Shown: positions 30,711 through 39,690 of the stretch, in pieces
How positions within the stretch are numbered: the stretch's first letter is position 1
Layout: each line of letters opens with the position of its first letter
Notes under the pieces: model-generated
Told to the model about the DNA's origin: nothing
What the model saw: only the letters and a program-made list of their open reading frames with translations
Databases searched by the model: none
Program-made: the position numbers and the translations under genes
NCBI RefSeq assembly: GCF_026157065.1
Contig: NZ_JANLGQ010000004.1
Coordinates: forward strand, 124,001-188,000
DNA: 64,000 nt
From: Enterococcus sp. HY326
GTDB lineage: Bacteria; Bacillota; Bacilli; Lactobacillales; Enterococcaceae
Direction: 5' to 3'

Positions 30711-31760
30711 ATGTTTGATTTTTTACCCAGCTCAGTTTTACAAATGAGTACAATCTTTCTTTCAATTGTTATTGAAGCTCTGCCTTTTGTTTTATTAGGC
30801 TGTATTATCTCCGGTGCATTGCAGGTTTTTTTAACACCTGCCAGAGTTAAACGTTTTTTACCGAAAAATAAAATTCTCTCCATTCTATTCGGTTCCTGTA
30901 TGGGCTTTTTCTTTCCCTCCTGCGAGTGTGGTATTGTGCCGATTGTTCATCAATTTGTAAAAAAAGATGTACCTGTCTACACGGCGTTTGCTTTTATGCT
31001 GACAGCCCCAATTATTAATCCAGTCGTTATATTTTCAACTTATATCGCCTTCAGTAATACGTGGCGTTACGCTATTTTGCGGATGGTGGGTAGTTTTATT
31101 GTTGCCCTTGTGGTAGGCCTGTGGCTAGCTTATTTATGTAAAGAACAAGTGCTGAAAACCCGTTTGAACGAAGCCTTCAGTCAGCATCATTTGTCGAAAA
31201 TTCCTGAGACAGTAGTAGCAGGCGCTAATCAAGTTATTGCAAATGCGAACTTTACAGCTACCAGCTTTTCAGAAGCTGTTCTGGAAGATAGTAGCGTTGA
31301 AGAGAAAATAGTTAAGGACTCTCATGAAAAAGAACATCATCACCATGGGAATGAAAAGCAAGGTTTTCTATCACAGGTGGGCAATGTCTTGGTTCATGCT
31401 ATTGATGAATTTTTTGACACCGGTCGTTACTTGATGATTGGTGGTTTAATTGCGTCGGCCATGCAAACCTATTTGCCGACCGGGGCCATGCTGACACTGG
31501 GCTCAAATACTTTTTTGGCGATTTTGGTGATGATGGTTCTAGCCTTCACTATGTCTTTGTGTTCAGAAGCTGATGCTTTTATCGGCTCATCACTGCTCAG
31601 CTTATTTGGTTCCGCTCCAGTCGTAGCTTTTCTAGTTTTCGGTCCAATGGTGGATATAAAAAATTTATTGATGATGAAACGCTATTTTTCAACAAAATTT
31701 ATTTTACAGTTAGTCGCCATCATTACGGTGACTGTTTTGATTTACGGTTTAGTCATTTAA
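30711..31760 (+). CDS. YraQ/ArsP-2 type permease with His-rich loop
   Basis: 349-residue membrane permease of the DUF318 family (YcgR of Bacillus), about eight spans, with the family motif FFPSCECGIVPIV (Cys pair near 65-70) and SLCSEADAFIG. A central hydrophilic loop (about 150-225) contains HEKEHHHHGNEK, suggesting metal binding. Known relatives move organoarsenicals or are unassigned. ATG 30711 follows CAGGAGG; an in-frame TTG at 30702 touches that site. The partner gene starts 13 bases after its stop. Confidence 0.83.
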   Translation: MFDFLPSSVLQMSTIFLSIVIEALPFVLLGCIISGALQVFLTPARVKRFLPKNKILSILFGSCMGFFFPSCECGIVPIVHQFVKKDVPVYTAFAFMLTAPIINPVVIFSTYIAFSNTWRYAILRMVGSFIVALVVGLWLAYLCKEQVLKTRLNEAFSQHHLSKIPETVVAGANQVIANANFTATSFSEAVLEDSSVEEKIVKDSHEKEHHHHGNEKQGFLSQVGNVLVHAIDEFFDTGRYLMIGGLIASAMQTYLPTGAMLTLGSNTFLAILVMMVLAFTMSLCSEADAFIGSSLLSLFGSAPVVAFLVFGPMVDIKNLLMMKRYFSTKFILQLVAIITVTVLIYGLVI

Positions 31761-31773
31761 AGGGGGAGCAATT

Positions 31774-32616
31774 GTGCTGCGTTTTTTAATTTTATCTGGT
31801 TATTTTGAAGTGATGATGTATCTGATGGTCACGGGAAAATTAGATCAATACATCAATATTCATTACCAATATTTAGCAATACTTTCGATGATTTTAGCTC
31901 TCGTCTTGGCTCTCGTTCAATTGTATCTGTGGATGACTGGCAAAACGGAACAGTCTCACCAGCATGAAGAGGAGCTAGACCATGATCATCATTTGAATAA
32001 ATGGTATCAAAAATTAAGTTCCTATGGCTTATTAATAATCCCACTACTGGTAGCAACTGTTTTTCCAACGGCTAGTTTAGATGCAACGATTGTGGAAGCG
32101 AAGGGGATTACCTTTCCCATCAGTGAAGAGTCTGTCGGCGATCCAGAGATGAATACCCAATACTTGCGGCCGGACACGAGCATTTATTACAATGATTCAG
32201 ATTACAACTCTATGATGGAAACTTTATTAAGCAAATATGAAACAGATAACACAATTAAAGTCACTGATGATAACTACTTGGAAATTATGGAAATCATCTA
32301 TAATTATCCCAGTATCTTTCAAGGAAAAACTATTAAATACACCGGTTTTGTTTTTCAAGCGCCACAGGGTGAAGCCAATCAAATATTTGCCTTTCGCTTT
32401 GGTGTGATTCACTGTGTTGCTGATTCGGGTGTTTTTGGTCTATTGAGTAATTTGCCAGCAGGAATCAGCTTTGAAAATAACGATTGGGTGACTGTTGAGG
32501 GAGTTATCGGCACAACTTATTATGCACCTCTGGAAAGTAGTATTCCTTCTATTCAAGTGACATCGATTGAAAAAGTCAACGCCCCGAGCAATCAATATGT
32601 TTATCGGGCCTTTTAA
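31774..32616 (+). CDS. TIGR03943-family membrane partner of the YraQ permease
   Basis: 280 residues. Three N-terminal spans with a histidine-rich stretch (HQHEEELDHDHH, about 68-79) between the second and third are followed by an extracytoplasmic domain (about 110-275) of the DUF1980/YcgQ type. The start is GTG 31774 after AAGGGGGAG. Always paired with the DUF318 permease, so the two form one transport complex. Histidine clusters in both partners suggest zinc or another divalent metal; in other bacteria the pair is found near metal chaperone genes. Substrate unproven. Confidence 0.82.
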   Translation: MLRFLILSGYFEVMMYLMVTGKLDQYINIHYQYLAILSMILALVLALVQLYLWMTGKTEQSHQHEEELDHDHHLNKWYQKLSSYGLLIIPLLVATVFPTASLDATIVEAKGITFPISEESVGDPEMNTQYLRPDTSIYYNDSDYNSMMETLLSKYETDNTIKVTDDNYLEIMEIIYNYPSIFQGKTIKYTGFVFQAPQGEANQIFAFRFGVIHCVADSGVFGLLSNLPAGISFENNDWVTVEGVIGTTYYAPLESSIPSIQVTSIEKVNAPSNQYVYRAF

Positions 32617-32711
32617 AAATGGCTATTTCTCCGTGATTTGTAAAATCAATAAGAAAATTTTATTGGAAAATCAGCTTGTGCGTCTTTAAAAGCTCTTATT
32701 GAATAAAACAC

Positions 32712-32753
32712 AAAAAAGCTCCCGCAGTTTATTCGACTGCGGGAGCTTTTTTT
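32712..32753. terminator. strong bidirectional terminator
   Basis: AGCTCCCGCAGT pairs perfectly with ACTGCGGGAGCT around a seven-base loop, with A6 before and T7 after. It lies between the permease operon and the convergent broken GntR gene. Confidence 0.95.
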
Positions 32754-32764
32754 GACTAAATAGT

Positions 32765-33486
32765 TCAGGCTGTTTTTGCCTCAACAAAAGTGATTCTACG
32801 GTCATTACCAATACTGCGGCAGATGGAATATTCAATCGGTTTACTATCTTTTAAATAAACGACTTGTTCTGTAACCAAAATACTTTGGCGATTAGGTACC
32901 GCTAAAAGTTTTTGATCTTCTTTTGTTGAATTTTCCGCGTAGACGGATTTAAAAATGCCGCCAAAACGCAGATGCAAAGTATCAACTAAATGACGGTAAA
33001 TCGAGTTTTCGATAATTTCTTCGGTCAATTTGGGCACCATTGAAACCGGTATGTAGACGTCTTCTTTCACGTAAGGCTTGCCGGCTAGCGTGAAAATCTT
33101 TCTAGATAGTAAACAGGCTGTTCACGGCTAATGCCTAATTGTTGCTGTGTTTCCTTATCAGGAAACTGCACTTCAAAATCTAAAATCGAAATATTTAATA
33201 AATCAAATTGTTCTTCTGACAGCTGCAATTTTTCATATTCAAATTTTTGTAGACAATCAGTGGAATTACCCCAGAGTGCTGGACTCATTACGCGGGTTCC
33301 TGAACCTCTTTGCGAGTTAATCAAGCCTTCGTTCATTAGGAGATTCAACGCTTTTTTTATTGTCATCCGGCTCACATTAAATTCTTCAACAAATTCAGTT
33401 TGATTTGGCATTAATTGATTTGGCGGATAACTGCCTGAACGAATTCTTTCGCGAATAGCGGCTGCAATTTCTTCATATTTTGTCAT
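32765..33486 (-). pseudogene. GntR/HutC-family regulator broken by a one-base frameshift
   Basis: The first part (33486-33085, 133 residues) has a full winged helix (MTKYEEIAAAIRERIRSG, MPNQTEFVEEFNVSRMTIKK) and the start of a UTRA domain ending VYYLERFSR-stop. The second (33070-32765) resumes with VKEDVYIPVSMVPKLTEEII and completes UTRA. Adding one base in CGCTAG (about 33085-33090) restores a continuous reading with LAGKPYVKED at the join. So a single-base loss, or a sequencing error, splits an otherwise intact 240-residue regulator. AGGGGGGAAA precedes the start. Confidence 0.85.
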
Positions 33487-33509
33487 AATTATTTCCCCCC
33501 TGTATCTTT

Positions 33510-33538
33510 AGTATAGTGAGCAAAGTATACTTATACAA
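33510..33538 (-). promoter_or_regulatory. promoter of the broken GntR gene with a spacer palindrome
   Basis: On the minus strand TTGTAT (33533-33538), a 17-base spacer and TATACT (33510-33515). The spacer contains the palindrome AAGTATACTT (33523-33532), the same kind of operator placement as the GntR gene at 21009. The remaining bases up to argD (33539-33806) are AT-rich and include TGAATATTCA at 33763-33772. Confidence 0.55.
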
Positions 33539-33806
33539 TCAATCGAATTTTCATTTCAATTCGAAATTCAAGTGTTTTTTGAAAGCAAGAATACATAACA
33601 ATTAAATGTAAGGCTTTCTTAGTACAAAATCTTGTTCTCGGGGATAAATGGATTACATGATAACGAAAAATGATTCTAATTAAGGACTTTTTTCTGCTAA
33701 AAAATTTTTTTTACCAACATGTAAAAGATGGAAATTGAAAATTATTGTTTAAAACTTTTTTTTGAATATTCATTTCAAAACCAATTCATTTTTACATAAA
33801 TATTCT

Positions 33807-33835
33807 TTGACATGCATAAAATGATTGGTTATACT
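33807..33835 (+). promoter_or_regulatory. argD promoter with ArgR/AhrC-type operator
   Basis: TTGACA (33807-33812), a 17-base spacer and TATACT (33830-33835). The spacer begins TGCATAAAATGATTGG, close to the AhrC box (CATGAATAAAAATKCAAK); TGAATATTCA at 33763 is a possible second half-box. Confidence 0.75.
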
Positions 33836-33864
33836 TTTGAAAACTACAAAAAAGAGGCGTAAAT

Positions 33865-35007
33865 ATGAGTAAATTATTCAATAATTATGGACGGCAGGCA
33901 TTTGAAATTATTTCAGGACAAGGTTCGGTTGTAAAAGATGATCAAGGTCGTGAATTTTTAGATTTTACCAGCGGCATCGGTGTAATGAATGTAGGCTATG
34001 GTCATCCCCAGTTGGTAGCAGCTTTGCAGCAGCAAAATGAAATCTTGTGGCATATGCCCAATTTATATCAAAGTCAGCTGCAGGAAACGGTCGCTGAAAA
34101 ATTAATCGGTAAGCAAGATTATTTGGCCTTTTTTTGCAATAGTGGCGCTGAAGCGAATGAAGCGGCGATTAAACTGGCCCGCAAAGCTACAGGTCGCAGC
34201 AAAATTATTACGTTTATCGATTCCTTTCACGGAAGAACTTATGGGGCGCTGAGTGCAACTGGTCAAGCTAGTATTCAAGAAGGCTTTGGTCCGATTGTGC
34301 CAGATTTTATTTATCTTCCGTATAATCAAATGGGAGAACTGGAAAAAGTTTTGGATGACAATACAGCGGCTGTAATGCTGGAAGTAATTCAAGGGGAAGG
34401 CGGTGTTTTACCGGCGGATGAAGCATGGCTGCAACAATTGGCCGTTCTCTGTCAAAAAAATAATTCGTTGCTAATCGTCGATGAGGTTCAAACCGGCATG
34501 GGGCGGACTGGTAGTCTCTTTGCCTTTGAGCAATTTCACATCGAACCAGATATAATTACTCTGGCAAAGGGCTTAGGTAATGGGATTCCTGTTGGCGCCA
34601 TGCTTGGTAAAAGCAAACTTGGAGCAGCCTTTGGTCCTGGAAGCCACGGCTCAACCTTTGGCGGCAATAAATTAGCCATGGCAGCCGCCAATGCCGTGTT
34701 AGATATTATGCAGGAGAAAAATTTTCTTACAGCTGTTCAGCAAAAATCCGCTTTACTTTTTAACGAGCTTCAAAAAATTGAATCAGATAAAATTGTGGAA
34801 ATCCGCGGCAAAGGCTTGATGGTGGGACTGGTGATTGCCGACGAATTTTCTGTCAAGGAGATTATCCAAGAATTACAAGAGCAAGGACTGCTGACTTTGC
34901 GGGCCGGCCAAAATGTTTTGCGACTATTGCCCTCATTGACCGTGACTGAAGCGGAAATTAAACAGGCGACAGGACTCATTCAAAACGTTTTAACCAAATC
35001 AAATTAA
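33865..35007 (+). CDS. argD: acetylornithine aminotransferase
   Basis: PLP-dependent class III aminotransferase that makes N-acetylornithine from N-acetylglutamate 5-semialdehyde and glutamate. 380 residues. FCNSGAEANEAAIKLARKAT, VDEVQTGMGRTG and the Schiff-base lysine K235 in LAKGLGNGIPVGAM are all present. It is upstream of argCJB but has its own promoter and terminator, so it is a separate ArgR-controlled unit. Ornithine aminotransferase activity is less likely given the context. Confidence 0.93.
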   Translation: MSKLFNNYGRQAFEIISGQGSVVKDDQGREFLDFTSGIGVMNVGYGHPQLVAALQQQNEILWHMPNLYQSQLQETVAEKLIGKQDYLAFFCNSGAEANEAAIKLARKATGRSKIITFIDSFHGRTYGALSATGQASIQEGFGPIVPDFIYLPYNQMGELEKVLDDNTAAVMLEVIQGEGGVLPADEAWLQQLAVLCQKNNSLLIVDEVQTGMGRTGSLFAFEQFHIEPDIITLAKGLGNGIPVGAMLGKSKLGAAFGPGSHGSTFGGNKLAMAAANAVLDIMQEKNFLTAVQQKSALLFNELQKIESDKIVEIRGKGLMVGLVIADEFSVKEIIQELQEQGLLTLRAGQNVLRLLPSLTVTEAEIKQATGLIQNVLTKSN

Positions 35008-35012
35008 AATAG

Positions 35013-35141
35013 AACTGTGGGATAAAGCTTGGTAGTAAGGCAATCACTGGCGAAACTTTTTAAAATAAAAGTTTTAAATGTTTGCCGAAACTCTTCATTG
35101 AAAGAGTTTCTTTTTGACCAAGCAGTTCCCGCAGTTTCTCT
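35013..35141 (+). terminator. long nested hairpin terminator between argD and argC
   Basis: AACTGTGGGA plus GCTTGGT (35013-35033) pair with ACCAAGC plus TCCCGCAGTT (35117-35136), followed by TCTCTTTTT. Two further hairpins, AAACTTTT/AAAGTTTT and GAAACTCTT/AAAGAGTTTC, sit inside. Confidence 0.75.
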
Positions 35142-35200
35142 TTTTGAATTCTTTTTGAATAAAAAATTGAGAATTTACAATAAAAACTAATAAAAAATCA

Positions 35201-35229
35201 TTGACATGCATAAAAATATTTTCTATAAT
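35201..35229 (+). promoter_or_regulatory. argC promoter with ArgR/AhrC-type operator
   Basis: TTGACATGCATAAAA begins at 35201 exactly as in the argD promoter; a 17-base spacer and TATAAT (35224-35229) follow. The shared CATGCATAAAA core is the likely ArgR box. Confidence 0.8.
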
Positions 35230-35257
35230 CAGAGTTATTAAAAGACGAGGTGATTGA

Positions 35258-36286
35258 ATGAAGGCGGCAATTGTTGGAGTTACAGGTTATACAGGAATTG
35301 AGTTGATCCGCTTGATTCAAGGTCATCCTCATTTAGAAATTGGAACTTTATGCAGTGGCACAATGCATAAAAATGATATTGCTGAGCTTTATCCTCATTT
35401 AAAAGGCTTAGTGCATCAACCAGTGGAGGCTTTTGATGCTAAAAAAATAATGTCAAAAAATGAACTTGTCTTTTTTGCAACACCAGCGGGCATTAGTAAA
35501 GAAAATGTTGCCGCTTTTCTAGAAGCTGATTTTCCGGTGATTGACTTGTCGGGTGATTTGCGTTTAAAAAATCCAGCGGACTATCAAAAGTGGTATCAAA
35601 AAGAGCCGGCTACTGCAGAGATTTTGGAAAAAGCTTTTTATGCAGTACCGGAATTTTATGACAAGCCGGTTGGAAATTTGATTTCAAATCCTGGCTGCTA
35701 TGCGACAGCCACTGAACTGACATTATCGCCATTAATCAAAAATCATTTGATTGATTTAGATTCGATTGTGATTGATGCAAAGTCTGGCTTATCAGGAGCC
35801 GGTAAGAAGCTGACGGAGGCTAGTCACTTTGTTAATGTGCAGGAAAATATGAGCATGTACAAGGTCAATCAGCATCAGCACATTCCAGAAATCGTGGCCC
35901 ATCTCAAACAATTTGATCAAGAGTTAACAACACTCCAGTTTACGACAAGCTTAATCCCTATTACGAGAGGAATTTTAGTTTCCTCTTATGTCAAATTAAA
36001 AGCAGGGACCACAAAAGAGCAAGTAGCTGAAGCTTTTGCTTATTATGATGACAAACCGTTTGTGCGGATGCAGGAGGAAAATCAGCTGCCTCAAATTAAG
36101 CAGGTCGTGGGATCAAATTTTTGTGACATTGGCTATGTCATCAATCCAGAAAATAATTATCTGACACTGGTCACTGTGATTGATAATTTAGTAAAGGGCG
36201 CTGCGGGGTTAGCGCTGCAAAATTTTAATAAATGGGCGGGAATTGATGAGACCAGCGGCTTGTTGGCTGTTCCTATTTTCCCTTAA
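35258..36286 (+). CDS. argC: N-acetyl-gamma-glutamyl-phosphate reductase
   Basis: NADPH-dependent reductase of the third arginine step, 342 residues. The nucleotide-binding start GVTGYTGIELIRL and catalytic cysteine C147 in SNPGCYAT are visible. ACGAGGTGA precedes the ATG. First gene of argC-argJ-argB, controlled by the TTGACATGCAT promoter. Full length with no anomalies. Confidence 0.95.
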   Translation: MKAAIVGVTGYTGIELIRLIQGHPHLEIGTLCSGTMHKNDIAELYPHLKGLVHQPVEAFDAKKIMSKNELVFFATPAGISKENVAAFLEADFPVIDLSGDLRLKNPADYQKWYQKEPATAEILEKAFYAVPEFYDKPVGNLISNPGCYATATELTLSPLIKNHLIDLDSIVIDAKSGLSGAGKKLTEASHFVNVQENMSMYKVNQHQHIPEIVAHLKQFDQELTTLQFTTSLIPITRGILVSSYVKLKAGTTKEQVAEAFAYYDDKPFVRMQEENQLPQIKQVVGSNFCDIGYVINPENNYLTLVTVIDNLVKGAAGLALQNFNKWAGIDETSGLLAVPIFP

Positions 36287-36313
36287 TCAATAAAAAGAAA
36301 CGAAGGTAAGGTT

Positions 36314-37504
36314 ATGGAAATCATTTCAGGGACCATCGCAGCTCCTCTTGGCTTTTATGCAGATGGACAGCACTGCGGATTGAAAAAAGAGAAAAAAGAT
36401 ATCGGTTGGTTTTATTCAGAGGTGCCGGCAGCGGTGGCTGGAGTTTTTACCACTAATAAAGTTCAGGCAGCTCCTATCAAATGGGACAAAGAAATTGTCA
36501 AGAATGGCAAAGTACAAGCAGTCGTGGTGAATTCGGGAAATGCCAATGCTTGTACTGGACCAGCTGGCCATGTGGCTGTAAAAAAAATGGCTGAACAGGT
36601 TGCCGAAAAGTTAGCGATTCCTACTGAGTTGGTGGCAGTTTCTTCGACTGGCATTATTGGTCAAGCGATGCCTCTAGAAACGCTTGTGACAGGAATTAGC
36701 AGTTTAGCAAAAGACGGCAACGCGTATCATTTTCATGAAGCAATTTTGACGACAGACACGGTGACAAAAGAAATCGTGGTAACTGAGGAAATCGCTGGGG
36801 AGAAAATTACCCTCGCTGGTGTCGCTAAAGGCTCAGGGATGATTCATCCTAATATGGCGACGATGCTGGGCTATGTTACGACAGATGCCAATATTTCAGC
36901 AGAACTGCTGCAGGAAATTTTAAAAGAATTAACAGATGTCACCTTTAACCAAATTACCGTTGATGGCGATACCTCGACAAATGACACAGTTCTAGTTATC
37001 GCAAACGGTTTGGCACAAACCAAGCCGATTTTAAAAGACAGCGAAGCGTTTGCGCTGTTTAAAGCGGACTTGCATTTTGTATTAGAAACGTTGGCCAAAA
37101 AAATTGCCCAAGACGGCGAGGGCGCTACGAAATTAATCGAAGTAGAAGTCACTGAAGCAAAAGACCCGTTGGCAGCTCGGATGGTTGCGAAATCTATTGT
37201 TGGTTCGGATTTATTAAAATCGGCAGTCTTCGGTAAAGATCCTAACTGGGGTCGCATTCTCTGTGCCGGCGGTTATGCTGGCGTTGATTTTGATTTTGAA
37301 AAAGTCACGATAGCTCTAGCAGGAATTCCTGTTTTTGAAGCAGGGATGGCGGTTCAATTTGATGAAGAGCTGATGGCTGAAAAATTAGCCGATAAAGTCG
37401 TTCCTATCAGCATGTCATTGGCTGAAGGCCAAGCCTGTGGTAAGGCTTGGGGCTGTGACTTAACTTATGATTACGTCAAAATTAACGCCTTGTATTCAAC
37501 GTAA
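36314..37504 (+). CDS. argJ: bifunctional glutamate N-acetyltransferase/ornithine acetyltransferase
   Basis: Recycles the acetyl group from N-acetylornithine to glutamate; may also use acetyl-CoA. 396 residues. The self-cleavage site is in KGSGMIHPNMATMLGY, with T183 the new N-terminal nucleophile of the beta chain. With argJ present and no argE or argA visible here, the pathway is the cyclic type. 27 bases after argC. Confidence 0.95.
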   Translation: MEIISGTIAAPLGFYADGQHCGLKKEKKDIGWFYSEVPAAVAGVFTTNKVQAAPIKWDKEIVKNGKVQAVVVNSGNANACTGPAGHVAVKKMAEQVAEKLAIPTELVAVSSTGIIGQAMPLETLVTGISSLAKDGNAYHFHEAILTTDTVTKEIVVTEEIAGEKITLAGVAKGSGMIHPNMATMLGYVTTDANISAELLQEILKELTDVTFNQITVDGDTSTNDTVLVIANGLAQTKPILKDSEAFALFKADLHFVLETLAKKIAQDGEGATKLIEVEVTEAKDPLAARMVAKSIVGSDLLKSAVFGKDPNWGRILCAGGYAGVDFDFEKVTIALAGIPVFEAGMAVQFDEELMAEKLADKVVPISMSLAEGQACGKAWGCDLTYDYVKINALYST

Positions 37505-37566
37505 AAAATTAAACACATTCAAATAATTTCATGAAAAATAAATTGGTTAAAAAGGAGCTGGCTGAC

Positions 37567-38319
37567 ATGGCTGGAACAATTGTAATTAAAATGGGGGGCG
37601 TAGCCTCAGATAATTTAACACCGGAATTTTTCACTCAAATTCGTAAATGGCAGGCCCAAGGAAAACAATTGGTAATTGTTCATGGCGGCGGCCATTATAT
37701 TTCTGAAATGATGGGGACGTTGAATATTCCGGTGGAAATTAAAAATGGGCTGCGGGTAACCACAGCTGAAACGTTGGAAATTACTCGGATGGTTCTTTTA
37801 GGCAGGGTTCAGCCGATGATTACCACCACGTTTCAAAAGGCTGACTTAACGCCAATTGGCTTAAATGCCGGCTGTGACCAACTAATTCAAGGCTCGATTA
37901 TCGATCAAAATTCTTTAGGTTTTGTCGGTCAGGTTGAGGAAATCAATACTGAGTTGATTGAAGTGTTGTTGGAAAAGAAACATATTCCAATTATTGCACC
38001 TTTAGGAATCACAAGTGAAGGTCAATGGTTAAATATCAATGCAGATGATGTTGCCTGCAAAGTGGCCAGCGCTTTACAGGCAGAGGAATTATTTCTATTG
38101 ACAGATGTCCCTGGGATAAAACAGGAAAACCAGTGGCTGTCTGAGGTGCAGGCGGATCAATTAGACAATTTGAAATCAGCCAAAGTAATCACGGGCGGCA
38201 TGATTCCTAAATTGGAAAGTGCCAAAAAAGCTTTAGAAAATGGCGTTGGCTTGGTCCACATCAGTAACGCTATTGATTATGCTGGCACTAAAGTTGTTTA
38301 TCCGGCAGTTGCAGTTTAA
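37567..38319 (+). CDS. argB: acetylglutamate kinase
   Basis: Phosphorylates N-acetylglutamate, 250 residues. Amino-acid kinase fold with IKMGG and VHGGGHYISEM at the N-terminus and ITGGMIPKLESA near the C-terminus. ATG 37567 follows AAAGGAG by nine bases; the in-frame ATG at 37531 has no such site. Last gene of argCJB, then a long hairpin terminator. argF, argG and argH are not in this window. Confidence 0.93.
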   Translation: MAGTIVIKMGGVASDNLTPEFFTQIRKWQAQGKQLVIVHGGGHYISEMMGTLNIPVEIKNGLRVTTAETLEITRMVLLGRVQPMITTTFQKADLTPIGLNAGCDQLIQGSIIDQNSLGFVGQVEEINTELIEVLLEKKHIPIIAPLGITSEGQWLNINADDVACKVASALQAEELFLLTDVPGIKQENQWLSEVQADQLDNLKSAKVITGGMIPKLESAKKALENGVGLVHISNAIDYAGTKVVYPAVAV

Positions 38320-38321
38320 AA

Positions 38322-38407
38322 AAAGAGACTTCAAAAGGTATTTTATTGATAGATAATTCATGAAAAAAATTATCTGTGGATATGTTACTTGTTGGAGTCT
38401 TTTTCTG
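38322..38407 (+). terminator. nested hairpin terminator after argB
   Basis: AAAGAGACTTCAA (38322-38334) pairs with TTGGAGTCTTTTT (38392-38404); AGATAATT (38351-38358) pairs with AATTATCT (38368-38375) inside. Confidence 0.7.
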
Positions 38408-38585
38408 TTGCAGATTTTAAAGCGTACACTAGTTATTTTTATTTCTTGTGCTAAGGTCTACTTTTGTTTATCAAAAGATGATTCAAAGCAAATGTAAGAA
38501 TTATTTAATTTGTAGTTTATGCTTAAGTCTAGTAAAATGTTATTTGAAAAGAAGGAAATCCCAGAAGGAAAAAGAGGTGTTGAAG

Positions 38586-38852
38586 ATGGGTTTTACAGAT
38601 GAAACAGTTCGTTTTGATTTTGATGACAATCATAAAAAAGCTGTCAGTGAAACATTGGCGATTGTCTATCATGCATTAGAGGAAAAAGGGTACAATCCAA
38701 TTAATCAAATTGTCGGCTATTTGCTGTCAGGAGACCCGGCTTACATTCCCCGTTATCGTGATGCCCGCAACTTAATTCGCCGGCATGAGCGGGATGAAAT
38801 TATGGAGGTTCTGGTTAAACATTACCTCGCTGAAAATGGGATTAAATTCTAA
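38586..38852 (+). CDS. ireB: IreB family regulatory phosphoprotein
   Basis: 88-residue UPF0297 protein. In E. faecalis it is phosphorylated by the kinase IreK and lowers intrinsic cephalosporin resistance. Starts [15 protein letters not shown], an N-terminus with the phosphorylatable threonines; the rest is the conserved core ([20 protein letters not shown]). ATG 38586 follows AGAGGTG; the longer frame upstream is chance. The stop overlaps the ruvX start by one base (TAATG). No ireK or ireP in this window. Confidence 0.93.
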   Translation: MGFTDETVRFDFDDNHKKAVSETLAIVYHALEEKGYNPINQIVGYLLSGDPAYIPRYRDARNLIRRHERDEIMEVLVKHYLAENGIKF

Positions 38853-39280
38853 TGCGGCTGATGGGTTTAGATGTCGGCTCAAGAACAGTCGGCGTGTCAG
38901 TCAGTGATCCGTTAGGCTGGACTGCGCAAGGGGTGGAAATTATCCGCATCAATGAAGATGAGGAAAATTTCGGCTTTGAGCGGTTAAAAGAGCTAGTGGC
39001 AGAGTACGAGGTGACAAAATTTGTCGTCGGTCTGCCGAAAAATATGAATAACACCATCGGACCTAGAGCAGAAGCTTCCATGGCTTATGGTGAAAAAATC
39101 AAAGCATTATTTGATTTACCAGTGGACTATCAAGACGAACGCTTGACAACGGTACAGGCTGAGCGGATGCTCGTGGAAGAAGCAAATGCTTCCCGCGCAA
39201 AACGCAAAAAAGTAATCGATAAGCTGGCCTCTGTCATGATTTTGCAAAATTATCTCGATAGCCACAGTCATCAACTATAA
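38852..39280 (+). CDS. ruvX: RuvX/YqgF family Holliday junction resolvase-like nuclease
   Basis: 142-residue RNase H-like nuclease. The first acidic ligand lies in [30 protein letters not shown] is in the middle, and [13 protein letters not shown] plus the final [13 protein letters not shown] supply the others. Implicated in pre-16S rRNA maturation and junction resolution. Starts in the ireB stop codon, so translation is coupled. Confidence 0.92.
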   Translation: MRLMGLDVGSRTVGVSVSDPLGWTAQGVEIIRINEDEENFGFERLKELVAEYEVTKFVVGLPKNMNNTIGPRAEASMAYGEKIKALFDLPVDYQDERLTTVQAERMLVEEANASRAKRKKVIDKLASVMILQNYLDSHSHQL

Positions 39281-39302
39281 TTTTTAGAAAAGAGGAATTC
39301 CA

Positions 39303-39632
39303 ATGACAGAACATCACCATCATCATGACCATGATCATCATCACCACGATCACAACCATGAAGGACATGAACATATTACTTTAGTAGACGATGAAGGCAA
39401 TGAAACCCTTTATGAAATTCTGTTAACTGTGGACGGTCAAGAAGAATTTGGTCGCAACTATGTGTTGCTTTATCCAGCCGGCTCACCAGAGGACGAAGAA
39501 GTAGAATTACAAGCTTATGCTTACATCGAAAACGAAGACGGCACAGAAGGCGAACTGGAACCAATCGAGACCGACGCAGAGTGGGATATGATTGAAGAAG
39601 TGTTCAATACTTTTATGACTGAAGAAGAATAA
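39303..39632 (+). CDS. DUF1292 (YrzB-like) protein with a His-rich N-terminus
   Basis: 109 residues. The C-terminal 85 match DUF1292 ([26 protein letters not shown], very acidic). The first 25 residues are almost only His, Asp, Asn and Gly, with 14 histidines in [20 protein letters not shown], an N-terminal metal-binding tail. Third gene of the conserved ireB-ruvX-yrzB unit, 22 bases after ruvX. Family function unknown; the tail suggests zinc or nickel binding or storage. Confidence 0.9.
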   Translation: MTEHHHHHDHDHHHHDHNHEGHEHITLVDDEGNETLYEILLTVDGQEEFGRNYVLLYPAGSPEDEEVELQAYAYIENEDGTEGELEPIETDAEWDMIEEVFNTFMTEEE

Positions 39633-39646
39633 ACAGTTGATTTATT

Positions 39647-39690
39647 AGGCTAAACCCTTGTTGGATAAGGGTTTAGCCTTTTTCTTTTTT
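39647..39690 (+). terminator. terminator of the ireB operon
   Basis: Perfect 13-bp stem AGGCTAAACCCTT/AAGGGTTTAGCCT with a seven-base loop and a T-rich tail. Confidence 0.93.

Noticed and set aside
38448-38585. Longer ireB start
   Set aside because: IreB proteins begin MGFTDET; the extension is AT-rich, lies beside the argB terminator, and ATG 38586 has AGAGGTG.
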